A stretch of DNA of 64,000 nucleotides, taken from NCBI GenBank assembly GCA_041395725.1, contig JAWKZW010000001.1:558001-622000 (forward strand), in the 5' to 3' direction. The number at the start of each line of letters is the position of its first letter. The stretch's first letter is position 1. Under the pieces are notes generated by a model. That model saw nothing but the letters and a program-made list of their open reading frames with translations. It searched no databases and was not told the origin of the DNA. The stretch is from Gammaproteobacteria bacterium (lineage in GTDB: Bacteria > Pseudomonadota > Gammaproteobacteria > Pseudomonadales > Pseudohongiellaceae). Made by a program: the position numbers and the translations under genes. This document shows, piece after piece, positions 43,885 through 52,078 of this stretch.

Positions 43885-44919
43885 TTACTTGGCAGGTTTG
43901 ATTAACTCAGGTTTTCGACGATAAATTCTCTGCGTCGTTGATTCAGACGAATGCCCAAGTAGTTGGCGGGCATGGGCAGGCTTAATCTCGGAAGCCACCT
44001 TTGCTCTTAGATCATGCTCAGTAAATCTCTCAGTCAGACCGGTTTGATCTATCGCCTTTGCCATGAACCGTTGCCAGAGGGAATCGAATCCATTGGCAGA
44101 ACCATCGGGCTTGATGTAGGGCTGTCCCTGGTTGGTGTGAAACAGCCAGACTGATAAGATTTTCTTTCGCAGGCCAATCACATCATCGATCGCATCTCGC
44201 AGGTCATCACTCCATTTGATAATCATTTTTTTGCCAGTGGAATGTGCCGTCTTACGGGGCGTTACATGGATACCATCATCACTGAGGTCGGATTGCTTGA
44301 GGGAGAGGAGATCGCTTCTACGGAGGCCTGTGAGAAGCTTCAATCGAATGTAGGCAGCCATGAAAGGCGAGGCCACTTTTAACGCTTCTGAAAGCTCCCA
44401 GTCTTCCACGTAGCGACGCCGAGGTGGAGTCCTGAATTTGTTGACCTTGCCCTTGATGGGATGATTTTCACAGAGTCCCCATTCAATCGCTTTGGTAAAA
44501 GCGTGACTGAGAACTTCAATATCTCTATTGGCTGCACTCTTGCCGCTCTGTCCACGTTTGTCTCGGTATTGGTAGACATGCTTTGGTTTAACCGCTTCTA
44601 TTGGCAGCGTTGCAAAGACTGCTTTCAATTTTGCTATAGACGCGTAGTTTGATTTCTGTGTTTTCTCCGCTTTGTGTGGAATGACTTCCAGAGCATACCG
44701 ATCCAGTAGATCGCCCATCAGTTTGGCATCAGAGTATATTTCCAGTCTTTCTGCCCAGGCTCTATAGGCTTCGGTCAACGTTTTACCTAGACGAAACTCT
44801 GTCTTGCCATCCCATAGCTCCCTAAGGTTAACAGGGACGCGATAGTGATATGCGCCATGCTTGTGGCGCCATCCTGCTGGGAGTCCTTTATTGGCATTGA
44901 GACGGGGCTTTGGTGGCAT
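43885..44919 (-). CDS. int: Tyrosine integrase of element C (distinct type)
   Basis: 344 residues. Catalytic set Arg200 (TGLRRSD), His302-x-x-Arg305 (HDLRAK), His323 (LGHSS), Tyr333 (RIYRRK). It is of the phage type and is not close to the A/B/D integrase. The stop is 845 bp from att core 3, unusually far. The start ATG overlaps the excisionase stop by 1 bp. Two unrelated integrases thus appear to use the same tRNA end. Confidence 0.9.
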   Translation of the reverse strand: MPPKPRLNANKGLPAGWRHKHGAYHYRVPVNLRELWDGKTEFRLGKTLTEAYRAWAERLEIYSDAKLMGDLLDRYALEVIPHKAEKTQKSNYASIAKLKAVFATLPIEAVKPKHVYQYRDKRGQSGKSAANRDIEVLSHAFTKAIEWGLCENHPIKGKVNKFRTPPRRRYVEDWELSEALKVASPFMAAYIRLKLLTGLRRSDLLSLKQSDLSDDGIHVTPRKTAHSTGKKMIIKWSDDLRDAIDDVIGLRKKILSVWLFHTNQGQPYIKPDGSANGFDSLWQRFMAKAIDQTGLTERFTEHDLRAKVASEIKPAHARQLLGHSSESTTQRIYRRKPELIKPAK

Positions 44920-45137
44920 CAGATCGCTCCTAGATCAAGTTCATAGTCCGTTTGTGTCGAAGCTGCTGTGTTACCGCCCATCATTGACTCAAAATGCGCC
45001 CGCGAGACCAGAGGTCTCCCGTCGGCGCGCACCTTTGCCGTAAATCCATTTTGCTTGAACCAACGCAGTTGTGCACAGGGCTTGACTCTGCCTGTGACCT
45101 GTTGAATTTCCTCGATTGTTAAGTTGATTGTTTGCAT
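44919..45137 (-). CDS. DUF4224-like excisionase-type protein, element C
   Basis: 72 residues: MQTINLTIEEIQQVTGRVKP, CAQLRWFKQNGFTAKVRADG, RPLVSRAHFE. This is the DUF4224 pattern (LTGRxxPxxQxRWLxxNGxxxxVRxDGRPxV) found next to phage integrases; a small helix-turn-helix with a probable directionality role. It overlaps the integrase start. Confidence 0.8.
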   Translation of the reverse strand: MQTINLTIEEIQQVTGRVKPCAQLRWFKQNGFTAKVRADGRPLVSRAHFESMMGGNTAASTQTDYELDLGAI

Positions 45138-45248
45138 AATGAAGTATTGATTACGTTTTCTCTAGACATAACTCTCCCATCAAGCTAACGAGGGAGAGTT
45201 ATGTCATCTGACCCGGAGGATTCCTCACGGGTCGAGGAGGCCGAATAT

Positions 45249-45713
45249 CTAGACCTCCACCCCCGAGAGCTGTAAACCGTAGCCGACAAGATTGTCGCTG
45301 AAGTCGATTTCGCCGCCTTTGGTTACGTATTTCGATATGTAGTTGGTTACCGCTTTAAGCCGGTCGTCAATAGGGTCGATTCGGTTGATGCCACCTAACT
45401 CATACCAATTGGAGTGCGCCCATTTGCGGGAACATCGAGTATTGAGATCATGAGAATCCCCAACCAGAGCATGAAAATGGAGCACCCCAGATTTGTGATA
45501 TTCCAGTGCCAATGCCCAGTAAACGCACTGTTTTCGCTTGTGATAGCGACAGCCATAAATCTCTCGATTTATCTTGTTTATCCAAACCTTGAAGAGCTTA
45601 ACAGCTGCTTCTGGGTGAGGGGGATTTCTAAAGGTAAGCGTGCAGAACCATTGCCAGTTGTACTCTGCCAATAGTTGAGAATAGGCTTTTTGAAGCTCCA
45701 CTTTAGAGAACAC
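45249..45713 (-). CDS. rep: HUH rolling-circle Rep protein, element C
   Basis: 154 residues. Motif 1 FCTLTF (23-28), motif 2 HFHAL with the HUH pair His79 and His81, motif 3 YISKYVTK (Tyr125, Lys128, Tyr129, Lys132). All three are in the correct order for an HUH Y2-type initiator. It lacks a helicase and is near the minimum size. It starts the xis-int operon on the minus strand. It should nick the excised element; the hairpins at 45720-45890 or the inverted repeat at 43146 are origin candidates. Confidence 0.85.
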   Translation of the reverse strand: MFSKVELQKAYSQLLAEYNWQWFCTLTFRNPPHPEAAVKLFKVWINKINREIYGCRYHKRKQCVYWALALEYHKSGVLHFHALVGDSHDLNTRCSRKWAHSNWYELGGINRIDPIDDRLKAVTNYISKYVTKGGEIDFSDNLVGYGLQLSGVEV

Positions 45714-45724
45714 GGCAGTTTCTC

Positions 45725-45888
45725 CGTGTAGCTAGAGCTTCAGAGCTACCTGCAATTGGGGTTAGACGCCTGACCGTATGGGAAACGGAGTGGTCAATGA
45801 AATTAGTAAGATTGTAAGTACAACTGTTATAGTAGGCATTCATAGCCTACGATCTTAATCTAGTAGGCATTCATTGTCTACTGTTTTT
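45725..45888. other. Hairpin cluster upstream of the HUH Rep gene
   Basis: GTAGCT-AGAGCTTCAG-AGCTAC (near 45732-45753) is flanked by a wider TCTCCGT/ACGGAG pair. GTAGGCATTCATAGCCTAC (near 45833) is followed by AGTAGGCATTCATTGTCTACT and a T-run (near 45860-45890), which doubles as a terminator. AGTAGGCATTCAT is directly repeated. Confidence 0.5.
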
Positions 45889-46263
45889 TTAGGAGAGATC
45901 GCCTTTTTGAGGATGCTTTTCCTGGCCGCGGACAACTTCCCAAAATTTTCCTATAGATTTTGCGAACTTGAGTCCGATTGATCTTTCGGCGCCAGGTCCT
46001 TCTTCATCAAAAAATTGTCGAATCTCTATGCCTAGAATGTCTTCATATTTCTTAATTGTGGCTTTGTGATGTGCGATGAGCAGCACTCTCCAACCGACCT
46101 CATATCCAAGTCTGAGAAATCCTAATGCACTGGCAAGTGTTCGCATATCGCCGGTATACCTTGCAATTGCTTCCTGCTCTATTTTGTAGATTGCCTTAAG
46201 GTCAGTGGTGCTTAAGTCTGCAAGGAGGGATTTATTGCGTTCATATTTTGCTTTGCTGGTCAT
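45889..46263 (-). CDS. Element C protein, unknown, helical
   Basis: 124 residues from ATG 46263 (MTSKAKYERNKSLLADLSTT). All-helical, with LGFLRLGYEVGWRVLLIAHH and a charged C-terminus. No family is recognised. The gene precedes the attC-like repeat at 46406. Confidence 0.5.
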   Translation of the reverse strand: MTSKAKYERNKSLLADLSTTDLKAIYKIEQEAIARYTGDMRTLASALGFLRLGYEVGWRVLLIAHHKATIKKYEDILGIEIRQFFDEEGPGAERSIGLKFAKSIGKFWEVVRGQEKHPQKGDLS

Positions 46264-46405
46264 TATTGTATCCGATAGGCACTGAATGCCAATTAGGATA
46301 CATTGCAAATAATAAGTCCACAATTGACAATTATACCGAGACTGTTGGATCGACCAGTTGAATGCGCAAAATAATCACCGGAATTTAAAGGCCAGTATCG
46401 TGAAA

Positions 46406-46465
46406 GCGGACGTAGATTCTGCCCTCAGCTACGACAGCTTGCGGCTTCAGAGCAGACGTTAATCT
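46406..46465 (-). repeat. attC-like repeat in element C
   Basis: The ends TAGATTCTGC and GCAGACGTTAATCTA pair with a 5-base bulge around CAGCTTGCGGCTTCA. A closely related GACGGCTTGCGGCTTCA occurs at 46996 and truncated forms at about 47589 and 48016. Confidence 0.45.
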
Positions 46466-46511
46466 ATGTACTGAACCGCAATATTTACAGCAAGGCCCAG
46501 GAAATATCACA

Positions 46512-46937
46512 TCAGCCCAGCTTTCTCTCACTACTGTCAACAGCTTTTAGCGAAATTGCGAAATGTAAAGCGCAGGCTATTGGGGCTACAAACACCAACG
46601 CATACCAATCTAACCCACGTTGCTTGTATGACCATAGAAAAGCTGCAACAGCCACTAGTATGCCAATGGCTGTAAAAGTACTTTGCATCGTTCTGGGTAA
46701 CTGGACCTCACTCACTAACAGTTCCATGAGCATACTAGTTATACCCATCAACCCTAGTCCTCCAGAAATCAAGAGTATTAGCAAGAGCGAGAAGGCATAA
46801 AACTGCAGGGAAAAGAGATAGGCTAAAGCAATCAAAACCCCTAACCCATAGATCACCAACAACAGTCCAAAACACGCGAGGAACTCAACAACTAATAGGA
46901 CTTTTTTGAGAAAAACGCCATCGACCTTAATCAACAT
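46512..46937 (-). CDS. Membrane protein in a cassette-like unit
   Basis: 141 residues with four hydrophobic segments (VVEFLACFGLLLVIYGLGVL, FYAFSLLLILLISGGLGLMG, STFTAIGILVAVAAFLW, WYALVFVAPIACALHFAI). It lies between two attC-like repeats. Function unknown. Confidence 0.6.
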   Translation of the reverse strand: MLIKVDGVFLKKVLLVVEFLACFGLLLVIYGLGVLIALAYLFSLQFYAFSLLLILLISGGLGLMGITSMLMELLVSEVQLPRTMQSTFTAIGILVAVAAFLWSYKQRGLDWYALVFVAPIACALHFAISLKAVDSSERKLG

Positions 46938-46965
46938 GCATCCATGAATTCAAAGTGTGCGAATT

Positions 46966-47028
46966 GCTAAACTGGACATCGCCATTGAATAGTAATGACG
47001 GCTTGCGGCTTCAATGCAGAAGTTAGTA
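46966..47028 (-). repeat. attC-like repeat in element C
   Basis: GCTAAACTGG and AGAAGTTAGTA at the ends; CATTGAA and TTCAATG pair inside. The terminal CTAAAC/GTTAG boxes are attC-like. Confidence 0.5.
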
Positions 47029-47067
47029 TTTCCGGTAATAGGCTTTGCCAAAGAATAAAGATCCACC

Positions 47068-47520
47068 TCATTTAGCTTGCGCGATTAAATATCCACCTCT
47101 AACTATAAAATATTGTTCAACGTTCTGTCTGTTAGAGGGAGAAGAATCAAACGGTATCTCCCAGCGAGTTCCTATTAACCTGACACTATTATCCTCAATC
47201 GCTATATCCCTAAAATACTGCTCCGCTACTGAGCCAACTGCGATAGGATTAACCATTAATTGGGCCCCATTCTCGTTACCAAACACAGCGAGGTACTGAA
47301 TGGGTCCTCTGATTCGGGGATCTCCGGTAAAATACGAAAATAGTACCACCGTCGAATTCACTTCATTAATAGTCCCGTTAGCCTGCGCCAACACGAACCC
47401 TTCGCCATATCCTTCAGGCTTATTTTCCATCATCATTATTTCAATCGCAGATTGCTGTGCGAATGAGATTTGACTAAAGGTAAAAAAGAAGAGCAGTAGA
47501 GAAATATGCCTGCAAGTCAT
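47068..47520 (-). CDS. Secreted protein in a cassette-like unit
   Basis: 150 residues with a signal peptide (ISLLLFFFTFSQISFAQ) and a mature beta-rich domain (STVVLFSYFTGDPRIRGPIQ, VRLIGTRWEIPFDSSPSN). No family is recognised; periplasmic location expected. Confidence 0.55.
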   Translation of the reverse strand: MTCRHISLLLFFFTFSQISFAQQSAIEIMMMENKPEGYGEGFVLAQANGTINEVNSTVVLFSYFTGDPRIRGPIQYLAVFGNENGAQLMVNPIAVGSVAEQYFRDIAIEDNSVRLIGTRWEIPFDSSPSNRQNVEQYFIVRGGYLIAQAK

Positions 47521-47668
47521 ATATTTTTACACCTATACATCAATATTGTTACATGCATTGAGAGATATCCTGTAATAAGCATTATCGGATGACGGCTTCG
47601 GGTTCAGTGCCGCCTCTCGAATCCTTGGATTCTACGTCAGCTCCCGACTTAGTAGTGAAACGTCACTC

Positions 47669-47962
47669 TTACTCGGTGCTCGCAGCTATCCGTCGACGCA
47701 GTACGTCCACTAGTTCATATCCAGTAGTATCAGAAATTTCCATGTCCAAAAATTCAAGTAGATCTATGGTCTGCTCAATACTGATCCAATCTGAGCTCCA
47801 GCCAGTTTGTAATTCATCATCGCCATGAAGAAGCATGTAACACCAACGCTGATCGGAATCGACGACTTCCTCCGGAATGCCGCAGCCAATTAGGAATCTA
47901 CGGTGCTTATACCGCCACCGAGAACTCTCTGGATCTGTTAACTTTGAACTGCGAAAAGACAT
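47669..47962 (-). CDS. Small acidic protein, unknown
   Basis: 97 residues: MSFRSSKLTDPESSRWRYKH, RRFLIGCGIPEEVVDSDQRW, CYMLLHGDDELQTGWSSDWI. Aromatic-rich, typical of integron cassette products. It is preceded by a partial attC-like sequence at about 48010-48055 (CAGACTG...CAGTCTGCGTTAATAAC). Confidence 0.5.
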   Translation of the reverse strand: MSFRSSKLTDPESSRWRYKHRRFLIGCGIPEEVVDSDQRWCYMLLHGDDELQTGWSSDWISIEQTIDLLEFLDMEISDTTGYELVDVLRRRIAASTE

Positions 47963-48251
47963 CTGTTGTAGGATCGTCTCGTATTCGAAGGATTGGTTCC
48001 AATGAAATCGGAGTTTTCCGCTTCGGGTTCAGACTGTGTGATAAATCAGTCTGCGTTAATAACATACCTTAAACAGCAGTACGAGAGCCTTTACGAAGGT
48101 TTTTGAGTGCTTGTGTTCAACTGACCAGTATGAATCCAGTGTAGACCTGATTTTTTGTTGATGGCAAATCGGCTCGTATGAACGCCCAAAGGTTCTCTTT
48201 TAGGCGAAAAAATGTCGCTATCATGCCCTTATTGCATATTCTGGCCCATTC
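47963..48251. other. Non-coding, with attC-like partial repeat
   Basis: No supported gene. The part from about 48015 to 48060 has the CAGACTG/CAGTCTG pair and the CCGCTTCGGGTTCAG motif shared with 47589. Confidence 0.4.
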
Positions 48252-48372
48252 CGATCACTGATTCTGGTTTTATCTGATCATCCATTCTGGAAGTATTCGA
48301 TCATCGATTCTGGTTTTATCCGATCACTTTTTCCGGGTTTCCAGAATCAGTGATCAGATATTCCCAGAATCC
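48252..48372. repeat. IS21-type terminal repeats (second type)
   Basis: GATCACTGATTCTGG, GATCATCCATTCTGG and GATCATCGATTCTGG occur in tandem, followed by an inverted CCAGAATCAGTGATC. Multiple such copies are typical of IS21-family ends. No transposase gene remains. Confidence 0.55.
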
Positions 48373-48442
48373 TGCCTAACGCATTGAATTAACTCTATAA
48401 CTGCTATGCTTCCGCCCCTTTTTAAGGCTGGGAGAGCGGCAA

Positions 48443-48540
48443 TCGAGCCTTACCGCTACTTGCGGCATGTGTTTACAGAACTTCCCAAGGCCATTTGTGT
48501 TGAAGAGATTGAAGCGCTGCTGCCGCATCGTATGGTGTAA
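48443..48540 (+). pseudogene. IS66 transposase C-terminal fragment
   Basis: EPYRYLRHVFTELPKAICVE then EIEALLPHRMV and stop at 48540, the typical end of IS66 TnpC transposases. The middle part of the same family lies at 49381. Confidence 0.7.
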
Positions 48541-48649
48541 TAATTGCGGTTACTGCTCAGGGGCGAAACCATGAGAATGTTCATGATACTGTCCACTTAA
48601 AAATAGGTGGACACTATCGGTGGATCAGGCTGAGCTAGCAAGATGGGTT

Positions 48650-48733
48650 TACCGGTCGGTTACGCCACAGTTCCAGGCCATCGTGCACCAGAATTTTTAC
48701 GCGGTTGGCGCGCTTGTTGGTAAAAGCATAAGC
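48650..48733 (-). pseudogene. IS66 TnpB (Orf2) fragment
   Basis: The minus strand reads AYAFTNKRANRVKILVHDGL, ELW, matching the FVFxNRRxxRxKxLxWDxxGxxLW run of IS66 TnpB. It is in the opposite orientation to the TnpC pieces, so the IS66 remains are rearranged. Confidence 0.65.
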
Positions 48734-48789
48734 TCTATAGAGCCTAGGTGATGGATTTCATGTCAGATCAATTGGCAAGTGGTCGAAAG

Positions 48790-49243
48790 CTAATTCACAA
48801 ACCCTGAAAACGCCCGAATTACTCTGACATTAACTTCATTACTCTTTAAAGCTCGATCAAGTGCTTCGTTGCCAATTTGTTTGAGCAAATTTTGCAAATT
48901 GGCATTTATTTGCTGCTCTGTGTCAATTCCGACTTTAAAAAAATTTCTTCCAGTAGAGATTGTTAACTGAAGTTTCAAATCTTGCTGAACAAATTGTATA
49001 TGGGAATTCAGAACCCGGTATTGCCTCGAAAGTTCCCTGGCTCGTTCTTTCGAATCCACTTGATAGCACGACACTTGTAAGGATTTCAGTTAGGACTCTT
49101 TCTAACTCAGGAGATCGATCATTGACCCTAATTGCAAGCCCAGGGCTTTCAAACGCTGTCACGCAATCCGGATTTTCGGCTGCGCTCCCTGTAGATGAAA
49201 ATAAACTTGCAACAATTAAAACTGCAAATGTTGAATAGTTCAT
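48790..49243 (-). pseudogene. Secreted protein gene with a frameshift
   Basis: The first frame from ATG 49243 has a signal peptide (MNYSTFAVLIVASLFSSTGS) and runs to RVLTEILTS. The protein-like sequence then continues in another frame: LQVSCYQVDSKERARELSRQ, YRVLNSHIQFVQQDLKLQLT and on to the stop at 48790. One missing or extra base near 49075 explains the pair. The intact product would be about 150 residues, periplasmic, unknown. Confidence 0.6.
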
Positions 49244-49377
49244 AGTCTTATACTCTCACCATAGATTTAAGACAATATATGTAACGACTAATCAATTACT
49301 TTTGAAAAACTTGCTGACGCTATCTATCTATCATTTACAAATTGTACGCGTGATACTGTTGCATCACGCTTACCATC

Positions 49378-49629
49378 GGCATGGACGAAACCACGATTCA
49401 GGTGCTCAAGGAACCGGGCCGCAAGGCGCAAAGTAAGTCGTATTTGTGGGTACGAAGAGGCGGACAGCCGAAACATCCGCTAGTGTTGTATGACTATGAT
49501 CCCAGCCGCAGTCAGGCCGTGCCTGTGCGTCTGCTGGAAGGCTTTGCGGGCTATCTCCAGACCGATGGCTATGAAGGTTACGCGAAGGTGTGTGCAAACT
49601 CGTCGATGACGCGCTTGGAACTGAACTAA
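49378..49629 (+). pseudogene. IS66 transposase central fragment
   Basis: MDETTIQVLKEPGRKAQSKS, YLWVRRGGQPKHPLVLYDYD, YLQTDGYEGYAKVC: the central DDE part of IS66 TnpC, with the Asp of TDGY. It reads into unrelated sequence after SSMTRLE. Confidence 0.75.
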
Positions 49630-50160
49630 TTATTCTGATTCTTCTTCAAGAATCTCATCTACGATAAAACTAATCACGTCATCTAGGCTTGAATTTATTT
49701 TTGACTTCAGTTCAGCGTTAACTTCAAATGCAAAAACTTGGTCTAGTAGAAATATTCCAGATTGATCTGCTTCATCAAAAAAAAGCAATATTTCTTTTTC
49801 TGCCGGGATGCCCGCCGTAAGCTCATTTTGATATGCTCTGATGAGTGGTGGTAGGTCTCCCTTGATATTTGATATTACTAGGTAACGTGACGTGCCCTCC
49901 TCGCCGAATATTCTATTCCAGTCATTAATTGCCACATCAAGATTAAAACTGTTCTTATTGTAGCTCCCTCTCAAGAACGTATACAAACCAATAGGAATTC
50001 CGCCATCAATGCGAACAAGCACCGCTGCATGATCCCGAGCCGCCAATAATTGCGCAGCATTCTCTGGGTTTATGACTGGCTCAACAGACAATACGCTCCT
50101 AGCGTAAAGCACAAATAGAAAGGTCAACCAAAAGTTTCTTATACTCATAGCTTTCACCAT
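49630..50160 (-). CDS. Secreted protein, unknown
   Basis: 176 residues (or from ATG 50148) with a signal peptide (FWLTFLFVLYARSVLSVEP). The mature part has ARDHAAVLVRIDGGIPIGLY and EILLFFDEADQSGIFLLDQV, and an acidic end (DEILEEESE). No family is recognised; cassette-like size and spacing. Confidence 0.55.
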   Translation of the reverse strand: MVKAMSIRNFWLTFLFVLYARSVLSVEPVINPENAAQLLAARDHAAVLVRIDGGIPIGLYTFLRGSYNKNSFNLDVAINDWNRIFGEEGTSRYLVISNIKGDLPPLIRAYQNELTAGIPAEKEILLFFDEADQSGIFLLDQVFAFEVNAELKSKINSSLDDVISFIVDEILEEESE

Positions 50161-50351
50161 TATTTTGCTGTTCGCTCATACCCTACTTCTAAGTGCTAGC
50201 AAGGATCAGGAAGCCTATAATATTGTCGCATTCTTTCAACATAAGTCGAATCTGGTACCCAAGCACCGTTGACTTTTCTTAGCAAACCCCTAAGTAGGCA
50301 ATGATTCGACTGCAATACTTGCGTGTTTGTAGAAAACGCCATCAATGGTCT

Positions 50352-50540
50352 TTAATGCTCTACTTGCACTCTAGGATGAAACGAGAAAGACTCGTGTGCA
50401 ATATGCCACAGCTTAGCTGGCATTTTTGCGTTGGGATCATTGCCGAATTTACAAAGCCACCTTGCGACTTCGCGCTTGGGCATAGGAAGAAGATCCAGGT
50501 GCTCCTCTAGGAACTGCATTTTTTTAGGATCTAGGTTCAT
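50352..50540 (-). CDS. Small protein, 62 aa, unknown
   Basis: MNLDPKKMQFLEEHLDLLPM then PKREVARWLCKFGNDPNAKM: helical and charged, with plausible codon use. It stands alone between the secreted-protein gene and the decayed right end at 50720. The plus-strand frame over it is less protein-like. Confidence 0.4.
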   Translation of the reverse strand: MNLDPKKMQFLEEHLDLLPMPKREVARWLCKFGNDPNAKMPAKLWHIAHESFSFHPRVQVEH

Positions 50541-50719
50541 AGCATTTGTTTTAATGGAGCTACTCCTATCAAGCTCAAACGATCGCGAAGGTCGCCTTGG
50601 GGTTCAAAGGCGAACTAGATTTAGATTGCTGGAACGTCCGCTATTAATCAAGCTTAACTACTACTAATACTAAATTTTACTGGAACCAGTTTCTGTTTCC
50701 TAATAGGGGGGCTGTAAAA

Positions 50720-50863
50720 AGTGTCCCAACGTCCAACGCCTTATCTAATAAAATCATATAGTTACGCTGGCTTGCAGAGATAATCAATGGGACAATTACG
50801 TTTGCTATGTTGCTGATTACAAACGGGAAATCAGAATTTGAGAAGCTGGCTTCGAAATAGGTA
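50720..50863 (+). repeat. Decayed right end of a C-type element
   Basis: GTGTCCCAACG...TCAATGGGACAATTACG...GGGAAATCAGA...GCTGGCTTCGAAATAGGTA parallels 51878-52015 (AATTGTCCCAATC...CCAATGGGACAGTAC...GGGAAAATCAGA...GGCTTCGAACCAG). Order and spacing agree; the att core is broken after TTCGAA. It marks an older element end inside the array. Confidence 0.6.
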
Positions 50864-50865
50864 GG

Positions 50866-51290
50866 CTATTCACACGCTCGGTAAATCTCATTGAATACAT
50901 ACTCTGGCATCCAAGTCTCGTACTCTTTAGACGTATTCAACTTTCTCACGACTACGTATCCTTGAAAAATCCTGCCATTTGATGGCGGCTCTTTCATGCT
51001 GTGGTCAATGTGCTGCCTGTCAAAGCGCCGTTGGTATTCCCGGTTGGACAGGAGAGTCGCTTTCACGATCTTACCGTACTTCTTAGCTTCATCCCTATCA
51101 ACAGCAACGTATTCTTCAAAATCCGACTTATCCCTGTATGCAACTTCTGGATCGTAATTCTTGTGTTTTCTCCAACCGTCCTAAAGCAAGAGCTTGCTTG
51201 CAATGGTCAATCAAAGTGACCTTATTGGTATCTATAGCGAGAATAAATCTGTCTGCCCGACCATGATCTTTAATAAATTCAGTTTGACAA
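50866..51290 (-). pseudogene. Unknown gene with a frameshift
   Basis: The minus strand reads TEFIKDHGRADRFILAIDTN, KVTLIDHCKQALAL, then after a frame change near 51181 DGWRKHKNYDPEVAYRDKSD, FEEYVAVDRDEAKKYGKIVK, ATLLSNREYQRRFDRQHIDH ... to the stop at 50866. A TAG sits at the switch point in the second frame. The parts look like one charged protein of about 140 residues. No family is recognised. The start was not resolved; it overlaps the gene at 51279. Confidence 0.5.
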
Positions 51291-51683
51291 ATAATCTATA
51301 GTTTCTTTTCGACTAAACACCTTATACGCACCCCAAGTCCAAACTAATAGCACTGGAAGACCCAAATAGAGAAATTCTTGAGCAGACGTAGGGCTCAAAT
51401 CCCACAGCACAATGATTTCGATCAAAAAAAATGATGGAAGCCAAAGAAAAATTGGCCACTTGCACCATGTTTTACCTTTGAATAAATAGTACCCCAAGAG
51501 CATCAACGAAACACCGAACAGCACCATTGTGGGTGCGATACCTTGGTCCCAGGCTTCTCGACTTGTTAGTACAATCCCATTGCCTACATCTATCCTGAGT
51601 ACAGCTCCAGCAATACTTACAAATGCCCCTAGAAGAGTAATTGCGATCACATCATTTCTTGTCTGCTTTGGGATTTGCTTCAT
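51279..51683 (-). CDS. Membrane protein, unknown
   Basis: 134 residues with four hydrophobic segments (NDVIAITLLGAFVSIAGAVL, TMVLFGVSLMLLGYYLF, WPIFLWLPSFFLIEIIVLW, YLGLPVLLVWTWGAYKVF). It resembles other cassette-type membrane proteins in this element. The start at 51683 follows a plausible AAGCAAATCC region without a strong ribosome site. Confidence 0.55.
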   Translation of the reverse strand: MKQIPKQTRNDVIAITLLGAFVSIAGAVLRIDVGNGIVLTSREAWDQGIAPTMVLFGVSLMLLGYYLFKGKTWCKWPIFLWLPSFFLIEIIVLWDLSPTSAQEFLYLGLPVLLVWTWGAYKVFSRKETIDYLSN

Positions 51684-51877
51684 GAATGTTTATATAAACT
51701 GAGATCGTCAAACAATTTGCCGAAGGGCTTGAATAATCCTTTAGCGGATTTTGATTGCGAAGACAACAATAGCATCCCGCCTTTTTGAGGATGGTAATAT
51801 AGTGATTACCCAAGGAAACGAGATGCAGTCAGCAAATTTAAGTATTGCTACTCTCATGTCTAGACTATCGCGATCAA

Positions 51878-52008
51878 AATTGTCCCAATCTACAGCTATC
51901 TCTCTAATAAAAACAAAGTGATACGACTATGCTGATACAGAACCAATGGGACAGTACAAACAATTAATGTGTTGATAATATTGGGAAAATCAGATTCCGA
52001 GCACTAGG
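51878..52008 (+). repeat. Right arm of the C segment
   Basis: AATTGTCCCA (51878) and TGGGACAGTA (51947) flank the end, followed by CCGAGCACTAGG and the att core. It differs from the 53-bp arm of A, B and D. Confidence 0.6.
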
Positions 52009-52053
52009 CTTCGAACCAGTTGGTCGGGAGTTCGAATCTCTCCGGGCGTGCCA
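52009..52053 (+). other. tRNA-Arg att core, copy 4 (C/D junction)
   Basis: Exact 45-bp core. The preceding GAGCACTAGG retains some extra tRNA similarity. It is followed by AAAATAAGCGATTTAGAATC, the uninterrupted left end that the IS481 element disrupts in B. Confidence 0.9.
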
Positions 52054-52078
52054 AAATAAGCGATTTAGAATCAAGCAG

